Assembly: GCA_036381595.1 (NCBI GenBank)
Contig: DASVCN010000035.1
Span: forward strand, 21,561 to 85,560
DNA length: 64,000 nt
Reading direction: 5' to 3'
Source: Trueperaceae bacterium
GTDB lineage: Bacteria > Deinococcota > Deinococci > Deinococcales > Trueperaceae
The notes beneath the pieces were generated by a model that was not told the DNA's origin, did not search any database, and worked only from the letters and a program-made list of their open reading frames with translations. Positions 1-10,610 of this stretch are shown one piece after another. Position 1 is the stretch's first letter; each line of letters opens with the position of its first letter. Made by a program: the position numbers and the translations under genes.

Positions 1-109
1 CCGCGACGACCACCGCCAGATAGAAGTTCCAGTAGAAGTCGATCCTCCCTCGCGCGGCGAGGAGGAGTTCGGCCACCTCCTTCATGGAGGCTGCGTTGGA
101 CAACTCCAT
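1..109 (-). CDS. Partial hypothetical membrane protein (N-terminus)
   Basis: An open frame runs leftwards off the window edge from an ATG at 109. The 36 visible residues begin MELSNAASMKEV, continue with an amphipathic stretch (ELLLAARGR) and then enter a hydrophobic segment (WNFYLAVVVA) that looks like the start of a transmembrane helix. A GGAAG lies only 2 nt before the ATG, so the start is uncertain. The frame stays open upstream to a stop near 220 but holds no better start codon. It lies just beyond the terminator of the nuclease gene and on the same strand. I do not recognise the family. Confidence 0.4.
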   Translation of the reverse strand, partial: MELSNAASMKEVAELLLAARGRIDFYWNFYLAVVVA

Positions 110-164
110 GACTTCCGAGCATACGGCTATACCGGCGGCCGCGGCGGCGCAGTTGACCTGCTGG

Positions 165-202
165 ACGAAAAGAGCGAGCCGGCCGCACGAGGCCGGCTCG
201 CT
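165..202 (-). terminator. Rho-independent terminator
   Basis: A perfect 12-bp stem (173-184 with 191-202) closes a 6-nt loop. On the minus strand it is followed by C then four T (171-168). It lies 20 nt past the stop of the nuclease gene and is oriented to end that transcript. Confidence 0.8.
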
Positions 203-222
203 ACCTGCACTAACGCGTCAGG

Positions 223-2643
223 CTACCTGATGCCCCGTCCCCTGGGTGGCTCTAGGTCCAGGCCGATGATCACCGGATCGTGGTCGGACGAGCGGAACGG
301 TGAGTCGTCGTAGAGCAACTCGACGTGCCGATCGGACTTGTAGTCGGCGTCGTAGTCGAGGACGCTCGGCTCCTCGGTGTTGATCCGCCACACCGCCGCG
401 TCGGTCACCTGGTCTGCCAGGCCGGGAGTTGCCAGAGCGTGGTCGAGGGTGCCGCTCTCACCCGAGAACACGTAGGTGAACTCGTCGGGCTCGAGAAGGT
501 CCTCGAAACCTGAGCTCACCAGCACCCGGATCGGATCCTCCATCGCGTACGAGTTGAGGTCACCCATGATCAGGACGTCCGGGTCCTCTGCTTCCTCCGC
601 GAGCTGCTCGGCCCAGTCAGCCAGGGCTTCGGCCGCTGCGGTTCGTGTCTCGTTGCAGTTGCCCTGACCGTCGCCCGTGTCCGCGTCGCCCAGGTCGGCG
701 CACGAGCTCCCCTTGCTCTTGAGGTGGTTGACGATCACCGTGAACCGGGCCCCGGAGTCCTCCGCGACGAACGTCTGCGCCAGCGCCGGGCGGTTCTTCG
801 TGTCCACGAAGCGCGGGTCCACTTCGCTGGTGAGCACGCGATAGTGGCCAGCAGGGCTTACTTCTGCGGGTTGGTAGATGAGCGCGACCCTGATCTCGTC
901 GGTTCCGATGACGCCCGTCTCGATGTAGTCGTACCTGTTCTGGCCGTCGAGCTCGTTGTTGAGCCTTCGGACGAGGTCGGCGAGAGCGCTCTGGGAGCCG
1001 GCGTCGTTCTCTATCTCGATGAGCCCCAGAACCTCGGCGTCGAGTGGCACGATCGCTGCGATCAGCTTGTCGAGTTGCCGCTCGAGTTCGAACTCGTTAT
1101 CAGCGCCCCGGGGAGTGGGGAACCCGCCGCCGTGACCGTCACCGTTGAAGAAGTTGAGGACGTTGAAGCTGGCCACCTGCAGGTCGCCGCCAACGTCGGG
1201 GACCTGGTTCGGCCGGGGGTTGGCAGGAGTGAAATCGACCGCCTCGGTGGGGTGGATCCGGTAGGCGTCGGTTCCGTACCAACCCTCGCCGCTCCAGCTG
1301 TAGGTGATCACGCCTATTACCGAAGACGTCGTGTCGCCAACGCGCAGAGTGTCATGGGCCGTCAGTTCGTCGCCGGTCGCCGAGTAACGGATGGGATCCG
1401 GGTTCTGATCGAGAGAACCGTCGTCGAGGAGGATCGTCCTCCGTTCGAGCGACTCGCGGTGCTCCTCGTAGCCCGCCTCTGAGGGCAGGTTCGCCTGGGT
1501 GTACTGAACTAGCCGTTCGTCCGCCAGCATGACGAGGCCGCCTCGGCCGAGGTGGTAGACCTCCGTCGCCACCAGAGGTCCGCTCGCCGACTTCAACTCG
1601 ACGAGCATCCCCTCGTAACGCTCCCAACCGCTGCCCTCCTGGAGCGGGAGGGTGACGACAGTGGCTTCCGCGGAAGCTTTGCCGCTGACTTCGACCATTT
1701 CTACATCGGTGAGCTCGGTAAGCCCGTGGTACTCGTCGACCCTTCCTCGGACCTCGACGAGGTCACCCACCTCGACGTCTGTGTCGTAGTGATAGACGAA
1801 GATACCGTCGGAAGTATCCTCGAGGCCGTCCCCTTCCAGGTCCTGAACGAAGAATCCGCCCAGGGAGCCGTACTCCTGGAAGTCGCCTGCCACGACTCCC
1901 TGGATCGTGACCTCGGACCCGTCCAATGGGCTCGACTCGCCCGCGCCTTGTATCTCGTAGATCGGTATTGTCCCCACGGGATCGGGTTCCGGTTGCGGTT
2001 CGGGCGACGCCGCACGATCAGCGGCAACGCATTTCTCTTCATGAGTACCCAGCCCGTCGAAGGTGTCGCGAGCGACGGCAGCCCACTGGAGTGCAGGATC
2101 GAAAGCTCCGTAAGCGTCCGTGTCCCCCACGCAGACGTTCGGGTTGCGACGTAGCGTCAACTCGGCTGTGCCGATCTGCTCGTTCCCCCAAACCTCGCCG
2201 GGGTCGACGCCGACCTGGCCGATCGCATCCGCAACCGCGTCGCCGCGTCGCAGGACGATCGCGTCGTCCCCATTGAACCAGCAGCAGCCTCCGGTCAGAT
2301 CGGCCAGCGCGAGGATCTCCGGTCCAGCGTCGACTGTGGCTACGACGAAGGCGTCGCCAGCCGCGAGGACGCCCTTGAGGTCGACCGTGCGGCCCGGATC
2401 CGAATTGCCGTTGTAGTAGATCTCCACCCGGTATTCGGAGAGCGGCACATCGTCAAGCGTGCCGTTGTAGATCTCCAGGGCCTTGTTGTTGTCGCTTCCC
2501 TCGACGTACTCGCTGAAGTAGAGCTCGCTCGTTATGTGCGAGCTCTGTGTCGAGAAGGTAGCGGGTTCCGGAAGTTGCTGCCGTGAACAGCCAGCTAGAA
2601 CCACCAGCAGGAAGCACCAAACGGATACTGCGAGTCGACGCAC
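223..2643 (-). CDS. ExeM/NucH-like secreted endonuclease/exonuclease/phosphatase lipoprotein
   Basis: Extracellular DNase-type protein of about 806 residues. I place the start at the GTG at 2643 because it follows a GAGAGAGG ribosome site by about 5 nt and gives a clean lipoprotein signal (RRLAVSVWCFLLVVLAGC, acylated Cys). An upstream ATG at 2667 would add eight residues. Domains in order: a lamin-tail (LTD) domain (ELYFSEYVEGSDNNKALEIYNG), an OB-fold segment like those of ExeM proteins (EIQGAGESSPLDGSEVTIQGVV), and a C-terminal EEP catalytic domain with VASFNVLNFFNG, EVLGLIEIEND, VNHLKSKGSSC, MGDLNSYAMEDP and FRSSDHDPVIIGL, which supply the metal and catalytic Asn/Glu/Asp/His residues. Members of this family release nucleotides from extracellular DNA. 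The gene stands alone with its own terminator, so phosphate or nucleotide scavenging is the likely role. Confidence 0.9.
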   Translation of the reverse strand: MRRLAVSVWCFLLVVLAGCSRQQLPEPATFSTQSSHITSELYFSEYVEGSDNNKALEIYNGTLDDVPLSEYRVEIYYNGNSDPGRTVDLKGVLAAGDAFVVATVDAGPEILALADLTGGCCWFNGDDAIVLRRGDAVADAIGQVGVDPGEVWGNEQIGTAELTLRRNPNVCVGDTDAYGAFDPALQWAAVARDTFDGLGTHEEKCVAADRAASPEPQPEPDPVGTIPIYEIQGAGESSPLDGSEVTIQGVVAGDFQEYGSLGGFFVQDLEGDGLEDTSDGIFVYHYDTDVEVGDLVEVRGRVDEYHGLTELTDVEMVEVSGKASAEATVVTLPLQEGSGWERYEGMLVELKSASGPLVATEVYHLGRGGLVMLADERLVQYTQANLPSEAGYEEHRESLERRTILLDDGSLDQNPDPIRYSATGDELTAHDTLRVGDTTSSVIGVITYSWSGEGWYGTDAYRIHPTEAVDFTPANPRPNQVPDVGGDLQVASFNVLNFFNGDGHGGGFPTPRGADNEFELERQLDKLIAAIVPLDAEVLGLIEIENDAGSQSALADLVRRLNNELDGQNRYDYIETGVIGTDEIRVALIYQPAEVSPAGHYRVLTSEVDPRFVDTKNRPALAQTFVAEDSGARFTVIVNHLKSKGSSCADLGDADTGDGQGNCNETRTAAAEALADWAEQLAEEAEDPDVLIMGDLNSYAMEDPIRVLVSSGFEDLLEPDEFTYVFSGESGTLDHALATPGLADQVTDAAVWRINTEEPSVLDYDADYKSDRHVELLYDDSPFRSSDHDPVIIGLDLEPPRGRGIR

Positions 2644-2834
2644 GAACACCTCTCTCGGACCCCCCATCGAAGGCCAATTTGGGTTTGGCCTACTTTACGA
2701 TGGAGTGCAGCTCGATGAGTGAGAGATGAAGGCGCCGGCGAGCGCAGCCTGAGGGTGCTGCCTCTGGCCGGAAGCTCGGTGCGTACCGTACCTGGCGAAG
2801 CTCGTCGTTCGCGAACGCGTATCGCGATAGTGCG

Positions 2835-5225
<2,391 letters not shown>

Positions 5226-5253
5226 ACGTGTCGCGCCTCCGATCGGCGGTCCT

Positions 5254-5676
5254 CTACCGGACCTGGTTTATGCGGATCAGATTGCCGGCCGGATCTCGCA
5301 CGGCACAATCCCGGCGGCCGTAGGGTTGGTCGGTCGGCTCCTGGACGACCTCGGCTCCGCTCGCCTGAACCCGTTCGAAGGTGGCGTCGAGGTCCGGAGT
5401 GGCCAGGATGATGCTGGCGAAGGTGCCCTTGGCCATCATCTCCGCGATCGTCCGACGCTCCTCTTCGGTGATACCCGGGTTGGAAGCCGGCGGGTAGAGG
5501 ACGATGGAGGTGCCGGGCTGTTCGGGAGGACCCACGGTGATCCAGTGCATGTCGCCGTACTCCACCTGGTTGCGGACCTCGAAGCCGAGGGTGTCGCGGT
5601 AGAAGGCGAGCGAGGCCTGCGGGTCGTCATGAGGGAGGAAAGTCTCGAATATGGTCACGTTTTTCATGGCGGTCAC
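5254..5676 (-). CDS. VOC family protein (glyoxalase/bleomycin-resistance fold)
   Basis: A 140-residue single-domain VOC protein. The paired beta-alpha-beta-beta-beta modules are visible as FETFLPHDDPQASLAFYRDT and ASIILATPDLDATFERVQAS, ending in the usual CAVRDPAGNLIRI. Such proteins bind or modify small electrophiles or drugs, and the substrate cannot be read from sequence. The start is the GTG at 5676, one base after the regulator's stop; an internal ATG at 5667 is an alternative. The AraC + VOC pair is a common bacterial gene pair, and here it is followed by a UvrA2 gene. Confidence 0.85.
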   Translation of the reverse strand: MTAMKNVTIFETFLPHDDPQASLAFYRDTLGFEVRNQVEYGDMHWITVGPPEQPGTSIVLYPPASNPGITEEERRTIAEMMAKGTFASIILATPDLDATFERVQASGAEVVQEPTDQPYGRRDCAVRDPAGNLIRINQVR

Positions 5677-5677
5677 T

Positions 5678-6121
5678 CTAGCGCGGCTCGGTTTCCGTCG
5701 CTTCTCGATTCCTGATCGGCCGCGTTACCTGCTTCGCCACGCACGGCGCCAACCCTGCCGTGGCCAGCGCCTGCTCTTCACGGTATACGCTCGGAGGCAC
5801 CCCCACGAGCTCGCTGAAACGTGTGCTGAAGGTGCCCAGCGACGAACAGCCTACTTCGAAGCAGGCTTCGGTGACGTTCAGGTCACCCCGCCGCAACAAC
5901 GCCATCGCCCGCTCGATGCGCCGGGTCATCAGGTAGCTGTAAGGCGACTCTCCGAAGGCGATCTTGAACTGGCGGCTCAGGTGTCCGGCCGACATCCCGA
6001 CGTCCCGCGCGAGGGCTTCGACGTCGAGCGGTTCCCGATACTCCCTGTCGATCCGGTCGCGTACCCGCCTCAGGCGCGCCAGGTCGCGCAGCCGTTTCGC
6101 TTCTGCCTCTCTGCCGCTCAT
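5678..6121 (-). CDS. AraC family transcriptional regulator, DNA-binding domain only
   Basis: A regulator of about 147 residues. I choose the ATG at 6121 (MSGREAEAKRL) because a longer reading up to 6352 adds 77 low-complexity residues with no domain. The protein is essentially two AraC helix-turn-helix units: the first at ALARDVGMSAGHLSRQFK, the second at ACFEVGCSSLGTFSTRFSE, followed by the conserved GVPPSVYR. No effector-binding domain is present. Its stop is one base before the VOC start, so it probably controls the VOC-UvrA2 genes and itself. The divergent HD-GYP gene starts about 260 nt away. Confidence 0.85.
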   Translation of the reverse strand: MSGREAEAKRLRDLARLRRVRDRIDREYREPLDVEALARDVGMSAGHLSRQFKIAFGESPYSYLMTRRIERAMALLRRGDLNVTEACFEVGCSSLGTFSTRFSELVGVPPSVYREEQALATAGLAPCVAKQVTRPIRNREATETEPR

Positions 6122-6310
6122 CTGTGCCGATGGTGCCACGCGACCGGGTGGATGTCCAGCAGTGGGTTCGCTCCCTGTGGAGCTGGTCCGGCGCATCCGC
6201 CCAGGGCCCGGTGGGGGGGCCTTGTAAGATTTCCGTGAACTTTCTCGGCTTAAGCTCGAGCCGGGGTAGGTATCATCCCCCCGAAAAACGAAGACGCCCG
6301 TACCGTATCG

Positions 6311-6342
6311 GCCCTCGCCGAGCGGCGGGCTCGAACTTTTTT
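6311..6342 (+). terminator. Terminator-like hairpin in the 5' leader of the HD-GYP gene
   Basis: GCCC (6311-6314) pairs with GGGC (6327-6330) and, after a 2-nt bulge, GCC pairs with GGC around a GAGC loop. Six nucleotides later comes a run of six T (6337-6342). No plus-strand gene lies upstream for it to terminate, so it may act as an attenuator in the leader. The rest of 6122-6310 shows only a weak -10-like TATCAT near 6270. Confidence 0.4.
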
Positions 6343-6357
6343 GGAGGGGCAAGCGGT

Positions 6358-6387
6358 GTGGAAGGGGCCGAAACCGTTAGATCCTGA
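6358..6387 (+). CDS. Nine-residue leader peptide, coupled to HD-GYP gene
   Basis: A GTG at 6358 follows GGAGGGG (6343-6349) by 8 nt, a good ribosome site. The frame reads nine codons (VEGAETVRS) and stops with TGA at 6385-6387, whose final A is the first base of the HD-GYP ATG (TGATG). The HD-GYP ATG has no close Shine-Dalgarno of its own, so ribosomes finishing the leader would re-initiate there. It directly follows the terminator-like hairpin. Too short for any homology argument. Confidence 0.45.
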   Translation: MEGAETVRS

Positions 6388-8552
6388 TGGACCGCGCCAC
6401 TGACTCTACGATCTCGCTGCAGGCGGGCGAAGGGCCTCAGTACCGCACCGACCTGCTCTGGAACCTCAAGCGCCAGAGGAGCAAGGTGGTCCAGAAGTTC
6501 CTCTGGATACTGCTGGTCGTCGTGGCCGCCACCATGCTCGTGAACATCCTGCTGCTGGGCAGGGAGGCGTTCACGGTTCGAGGGCTGGTCCCCAACCTCT
6601 CCCTGCTCATCCTGCTCGGTGTGGCCATAGGACTGAACAGGCGCCACCACTTCAACGCGGCGTTGATCCTGATCATAGGAGTCATCCTGGTAGGCGCCTC
6701 CCTGCCGCTGTTCATGGTGGGCATACCGGGGAACGAGATAGCGCTCTTCCTCTTCTTCGTACCACTGGTCCTCGCCGCGCTGCTCCTGAATCGCTGGGCG
6801 CTCTACACCACGCTGACACTGACGCTGGCTGTCGTGCTGTTATCGTCACTGCTCTACGCCGCCGGCATGCTTGCGGGTGGGCCGGCAGAGGCCCGTGCCC
6901 CCTGGCTGCCGGCCGTGCAGTTCGCCATCGTCCTCTGCCTCGTCGCCTTCTTCCTCGACCGGTTCGGCGTGACGCTGCAGGAGGCGCTCCGGAACTCGGT
7001 CGAGCGTGAGGTGTCATTGCGGAACCTGACGGTTCGACACCGGCTCACCGACGAAGCTTTGGTGGAGGAGAAGCACTTCAACGAAGTGGTGATCGACAGC
7101 CTCCCGGGGATCTTCTTCGTGGCCGATGAGAGCGGTAATCTGCTCCGCTGGAATCGGAACTTCCAGGAGGTGACGGGCTACCGGCCCGGGGAGGTGGCGA
7201 AGGTGCGCGCGAGCGATCTCGCCGCCGGTAGCGACGGCGAGGTGATCGAACGGACGCTCCAGGCGGTGTTCGCCGACGGGCAGGCCAGCGCTCAGGCGAG
7301 CTTCGTGGACCGGCAAGGGGCGAGGGTGCCGTTCCTCCTGAGCGGTACCCGGATCGAGATGAGCGGCGCCGTCTTCGCCGTGGGCGTGGGCGTCGACCGG
7401 AGCGAGATCGATGAAGCCAGGAGCAGGATCCAGACCCTCAACGAGGAGCTGCAGGTGCGCCTCGAGCGGATCACCGCGCTGCACGAGATAGACAAGGCGA
7501 TCACCGGCAGCCTCGATCTGGAGCTCACTCTCGATGTCGTGTTGCAGCAGGTGATGCGAATGCTTGCGGTGGACGCCTCCTGCATCCTGCTGTTCGAACC
7601 GAAGCGCCTGGAGTTGAGGTACGCCGCCAGCCGTGGTTTCCGTAGGAAGGGCTGGGAGAACCTGAGGTTGCGCCTGGGTGAGGGTCAGGCCGGAATCGTC
7701 GGTCTCGATCGGGAGCGCCGGTTCATCTCGGGCGCCGATCCGATGGCGGCGGCCTTCGGTACGGCCCGGCACATAGCCGGCGAGGAGTTCCATGCCTATG
7801 TGGCTGTGCCGCTCCTGGCCAAGGGTCACCTCAAGGGCGTGCTCGAGCTCTACCACCGCTCACCCTTGACGCCCGACGAGGACTGGTTCGACTTCCTCCA
7901 CACGCTGGCAACCCAGGCCGCGATCGCCCTCGATGACGCCGTCATGTTTCAGGACCTCGAGAGGTCCAACCAGGAGCTGCGGCTCGCCTACGACACCACC
8001 ATCGAGGGTTGGGCACGGGCGCTCGACCTGCGTGACGAGGAGACCGAGGGGCACAGCCGCCGCGTCACCGAGATGGCGCTGCGGCTGGCCCAGCGGATGG
8101 GGGTGCCGGACGACGAGCTGGTCCACATGCGCCGCGGGGCCCTGCTTCACGACATCGGCAAGATGGGCGTACCCGACGGGATACTCCTCAAGCCGGCCGA
8201 GCTGACCGTCGAGGAGCGCGAGATCATGAAGCGTCACACCACCTACGCCTTCGAGCTGCTCAGCCCGATAGCATTCCTGCGGCCGGTTCTCGACATCCCC
8301 TACTGCCACCACGAACGGTGGGACGGCAGCGGCTACCCGCGCGGCCTCTCGGGCTTCCAGATACCCCTGGCTGCCCGGATCTTCTCCGTCGTGGACGTTT
8401 TCGACGCCCTCACCAGCGACCGTCCTTACCGCTCCGCATGGAGCGAGGACGATGCTCTGGCTAACGTCGAAGAGCAGTCGGGGAGGCAGTTCGATCCGGA
8501 GGTGGTCGAGGCGTTCCTTTCGATGATCGCCGAGCGGCCTAGCGATGGCTGA
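6387..8552 (+). CDS. Membrane PAS-GAF-HD-GYP protein, predicted c-di-GMP phosphodiesterase
   Basis: A 721-residue signalling protein. Residues about 35-200 form some six hydrophobic helices. A PAS domain follows (VVIDSLPGIFFVADESGNLL, about 230-350), then a coiled linker, a GAF domain (about 370-525), and an HD-GYP domain to the end. The HD-GYP residues are intact: HSRRVT, LLHDIGKMGVPD (about 587), HTTYAFELL, CHHERWDGSGYPRGL (both the HD and GYP motifs) and VVDVFDALTSDRPYR. The family hydrolyses cyclic di-GMP to pGpG or GMP at a metal centre. The PAS and GAF domains imply input from a bound ligand, redox or light cue that cannot be named here. It faces away from the AraC operon and converges on the ABC exporter genes. 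Confidence 0.92.
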   Translation: MDRATDSTISLQAGEGPQYRTDLLWNLKRQRSKVVQKFLWILLVVVAATMLVNILLLGREAFTVRGLVPNLSLLILLGVAIGLNRRHHFNAALILIIGVILVGASLPLFMVGIPGNEIALFLFFVPLVLAALLLNRWALYTTLTLTLAVVLLSSLLYAAGMLAGGPAEARAPWLPAVQFAIVLCLVAFFLDRFGVTLQEALRNSVEREVSLRNLTVRHRLTDEALVEEKHFNEVVIDSLPGIFFVADESGNLLRWNRNFQEVTGYRPGEVAKVRASDLAAGSDGEVIERTLQAVFADGQASAQASFVDRQGARVPFLLSGTRIEMSGAVFAVGVGVDRSEIDEARSRIQTLNEELQVRLERITALHEIDKAITGSLDLELTLDVVLQQVMRMLAVDASCILLFEPKRLELRYAASRGFRRKGWENLRLRLGEGQAGIVGLDRERRFISGADPMAAAFGTARHIAGEEFHAYVAVPLLAKGHLKGVLELYHRSPLTPDEDWFDFLHTLATQAAIALDDAVMFQDLERSNQELRLAYDTTIEGWARALDLRDEETEGHSRRVTEMALRLAQRMGVPDDELVHMRRGALLHDIGKMGVPDGILLKPAELTVEEREIMKRHTTYAFELLSPIAFLRPVLDIPYCHHERWDGSGYPRGLSGFQIPLAARIFSVVDVFDALTSDRPYRSAWSEDDALANVEEQSGRQFDPEVVEAFLSMIAERPSDG

Positions 8553-8579
8553 AGGTTGTAGCGCCTTCGACCCGCCTGC

Positions 8580-10610
8580 CTAGGCCACCGCCTTCTCCGC
8601 CTCCTGGAACTGCGCCTGATAGAGGGCCGCGTAGGCTCCGCTCGCGGCGACCAACCGATCGTGGCTGCCTTGTTCGACGATCCGCCCCTCTTCCATGACC
8701 ACGATCAGGTCGGCGTCACGGATGGTCGAGAGTCGGTGGGCGATGACGAAGCTCGTGCGTGTGCCCCTGAGAGCCGACATCGCATGCTGCACCAGCAGCT
8801 CCGTGCGGGTGTCGACCGAACTGGTGGCCTCATCGAGGATCAGAAGCGCCGGATTGGCGAGGAACGCACGGGCGATGGTGATGAGCTGCTTCTCGCCGGC
8901 GCTCACGCGGCCGCCCTCGTCGTCGATGACGGTGTCGTAGCCGTCAGGAAGGCTGTGCACGAAGCGGTCGACGAATGCGGCCTTGGCCGCCTCGACGATC
9001 TCGTCCTCGCTGGCTTCGGGCCGCCCGTAAGCGATGTTGTCGCGGATGGTGCCACGGAAGAGCCAGCTGTCCTGCAGCACCATACCGATCTTCGAACGCA
9101 ACTCTTCGCGGCGCATGGTGGCGATGTCGATCCCGTCGAGGGTTATCCGCCCCGAATCGAGCTCGTAGAAGCGCATCAGCAGGTTGACCAGCGTGGTCTT
9201 GCCGGCGCCGGTCGGGCCGACGATGGCCACCGTCTGCCCCGGTTCGGCGACCAGGGAGAGGTCCTCGATCAGGGGCCGCTCCTCTTCGTAACGGAACGAC
9301 ACGTGCTCGAACGCCACCCGGCCGACAGTGGGCGCGTCGAGCGAGGGCAGATGTTCCTCGGGCGACTCCTCCTCTGCGTCGAGCAGTTCGAAGACCCGCT
9401 CGGCCGAGGCCACGCCCGACTGAAGCAGGTTGACCATGGCCGCGATCTGGGTGACCGGTTGGGTGAACTGGCGCGAGTACTGGATGAACGCCTGCACCTC
9501 GCCCAGGGTGATGGTGCCGTTCGCTACCCGCAAGCCGCCCATCACGGCTATGACGGCATAGTTTAGGTTACCGATGAACATCGTCAGCGGCATGATCAGT
9601 CCGGAGAGGAACTGCGCCCTGTAGCTGGCCTGGTATAGCTCGTCGTTCTCCCGTTCGAAGGCCTCCTGCACCTCGCGCTGGCGGCCGAACACCTTCACCA
9701 GAGCGTGGCCCGTGTACGCCTCCTCGACCTGTGAGTTGAGGGTGCCGGTGCTGCGCCACTGGGAGATGAACTGCTTGCCTGACCGGGTCATCACCAGCAT
9801 CGCCACCACCATCGTCGCCGGGATGGTGGCGAGTGCGACCAGGGTGAGGGTCGGTGAGATCGAGAACATCATGACCAGCACGAAGACGACGGTGAGGGCA
9901 GAGGTGAGCATCTGGCTCATCGTCTGCTGCAGGCTCTGCGAGATGTTGTCGATGTCGTTGGTAACCCTGCTGAGCAGTTCGCCACGCGGTTGCCGGTCGA
10001 AGTAGCGCAGGGGCAGGTCGTTGAGTTTCTCCTCGACCGACTGGCGCAAGCGGTAGACGGTGCCTTGCACGACGTCGTTGAGCAAGTAGCCCTGGAGGAA
10101 CTGAAGCAGGGATGCGCCCAGGTAGATGGCCAGGACGATCAGCAGGACCTGGCCGACTGCCGAGAAGTCGACTCCCACCCCTGGAGTGAAGTCGATGCCG
10201 GAGAGGAGACTGCCTATCTGATCCTGGCCCCGAGCCCTAGCGGCGGCTATCGCCTGCTCGCGGCTGATGCCGGCAGGCATCTGCTGGCCTACGATGCCCG
10301 CGAAGATCAGGTTCGTGGCGGTGCCGAGTACGCGCGGGCCCACCGACATCAGCGCCACGGCTATCACTCCGAACAGGATCACGAACGATACCTTCAGTCG
10401 CTCGGTGCGCAGGAGGCCAAGCAACCGCCTCAGGGAGGGACCGAAGTTCAGCGGTTTCTGCCCCACGGTAGCGCCGGGGCCGAACATGCCCGGGCTGCGG
10501 ATGCGTTCTGTCTTCTCCATCGCCTTGGGGTTCTTGGGGTCCGCCTTGGGGCTCTTGGGGCCAGCCTTGGCGCTCTTGCGATCCGCTTTAGGGTTCTTCG
10601 GATCGCTCAT
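8580..10610 (-). CDS. Heterodimeric ABC exporter half, catalytic-site subunit
   Basis: A 676-residue fusion of a six-helix exporter membrane domain and an ATPase domain. The ATPase has Walker A GPTGAGKTT, a complete Walker B with catalytic Glu (LLILDEATSSVD) and switch His (FVIAHRLSTI), but a degenerate signature (VSAGEKQ in place of SGGQ). The partner gene shows the opposite pattern, the hallmark of asymmetric exporters such as TM287/288, LmrCD and BmrCD. About 45 N-terminal residues form a Lys/Pro-rich repeat before the first helix, and an extra loop (about 110-145) follows helix 1. Its ATG overlaps the partner's stop by 4 nt, and both lie behind a TetR gene, so it is probably a drug or lipid exporter induced by its substrate. 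Confidence 0.92.
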   Translation of the reverse strand: MSDPKNPKADRKSAKAGPKSPKADPKNPKAMEKTERIRSPGMFGPGATVGQKPLNFGPSLRRLLGLLRTERLKVSFVILFGVIAVALMSVGPRVLGTATNLIFAGIVGQQMPAGISREQAIAAARARGQDQIGSLLSGIDFTPGVGVDFSAVGQVLLIVLAIYLGASLLQFLQGYLLNDVVQGTVYRLRQSVEEKLNDLPLRYFDRQPRGELLSRVTNDIDNISQSLQQTMSQMLTSALTVVFVLVMMFSISPTLTLVALATIPATMVVAMLVMTRSGKQFISQWRSTGTLNSQVEEAYTGHALVKVFGRQREVQEAFERENDELYQASYRAQFLSGLIMPLTMFIGNLNYAVIAVMGGLRVANGTITLGEVQAFIQYSRQFTQPVTQIAAMVNLLQSGVASAERVFELLDAEEESPEEHLPSLDAPTVGRVAFEHVSFRYEEERPLIEDLSLVAEPGQTVAIVGPTGAGKTTLVNLLMRFYELDSGRITLDGIDIATMRREELRSKIGMVLQDSWLFRGTIRDNIAYGRPEASEDEIVEAAKAAFVDRFVHSLPDGYDTVIDDEGGRVSAGEKQLITIARAFLANPALLILDEATSSVDTRTELLVQHAMSALRGTRTSFVIAHRLSTIRDADLIVVMEEGRIVEQGSHDRLVAASGAYAALYQAQFQEAEKAVA
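10520..10600 (-). repeat. Short tandem repeat encoding KNPKA/KSPKA units
   Basis: Repeats of about 12-15 nt, seen on the plus strand as variants of GGGGTTCTTGGGGTC, encode the N-terminal run DPKNPKADRKSAKAGPKSPK and the units after it. This is a basic, disordered tail before the membrane domain and a likely site of length variation. Confidence 0.65.

Noticed and set aside
2800..2832. Adjacent palindromes CGTTCGCGAACG and TATCGCGATA
   Set aside because: Short palindromes of CG-rich hexamers are expected by chance here; no link to a promoter or repeat family.
5678..6352. 224-residue AraC protein
   Set aside because: The first 77 residues lack any domain and have shadow-like composition; ATG 6121 fits the minimal AraC family.
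6122..6386. A c-di-GMP (GEMM) riboswitch before the HD-GYP gene
   Set aside because: The conserved GEMM-I core sequences are not present; only a simple hairpin and T-run can be supported.
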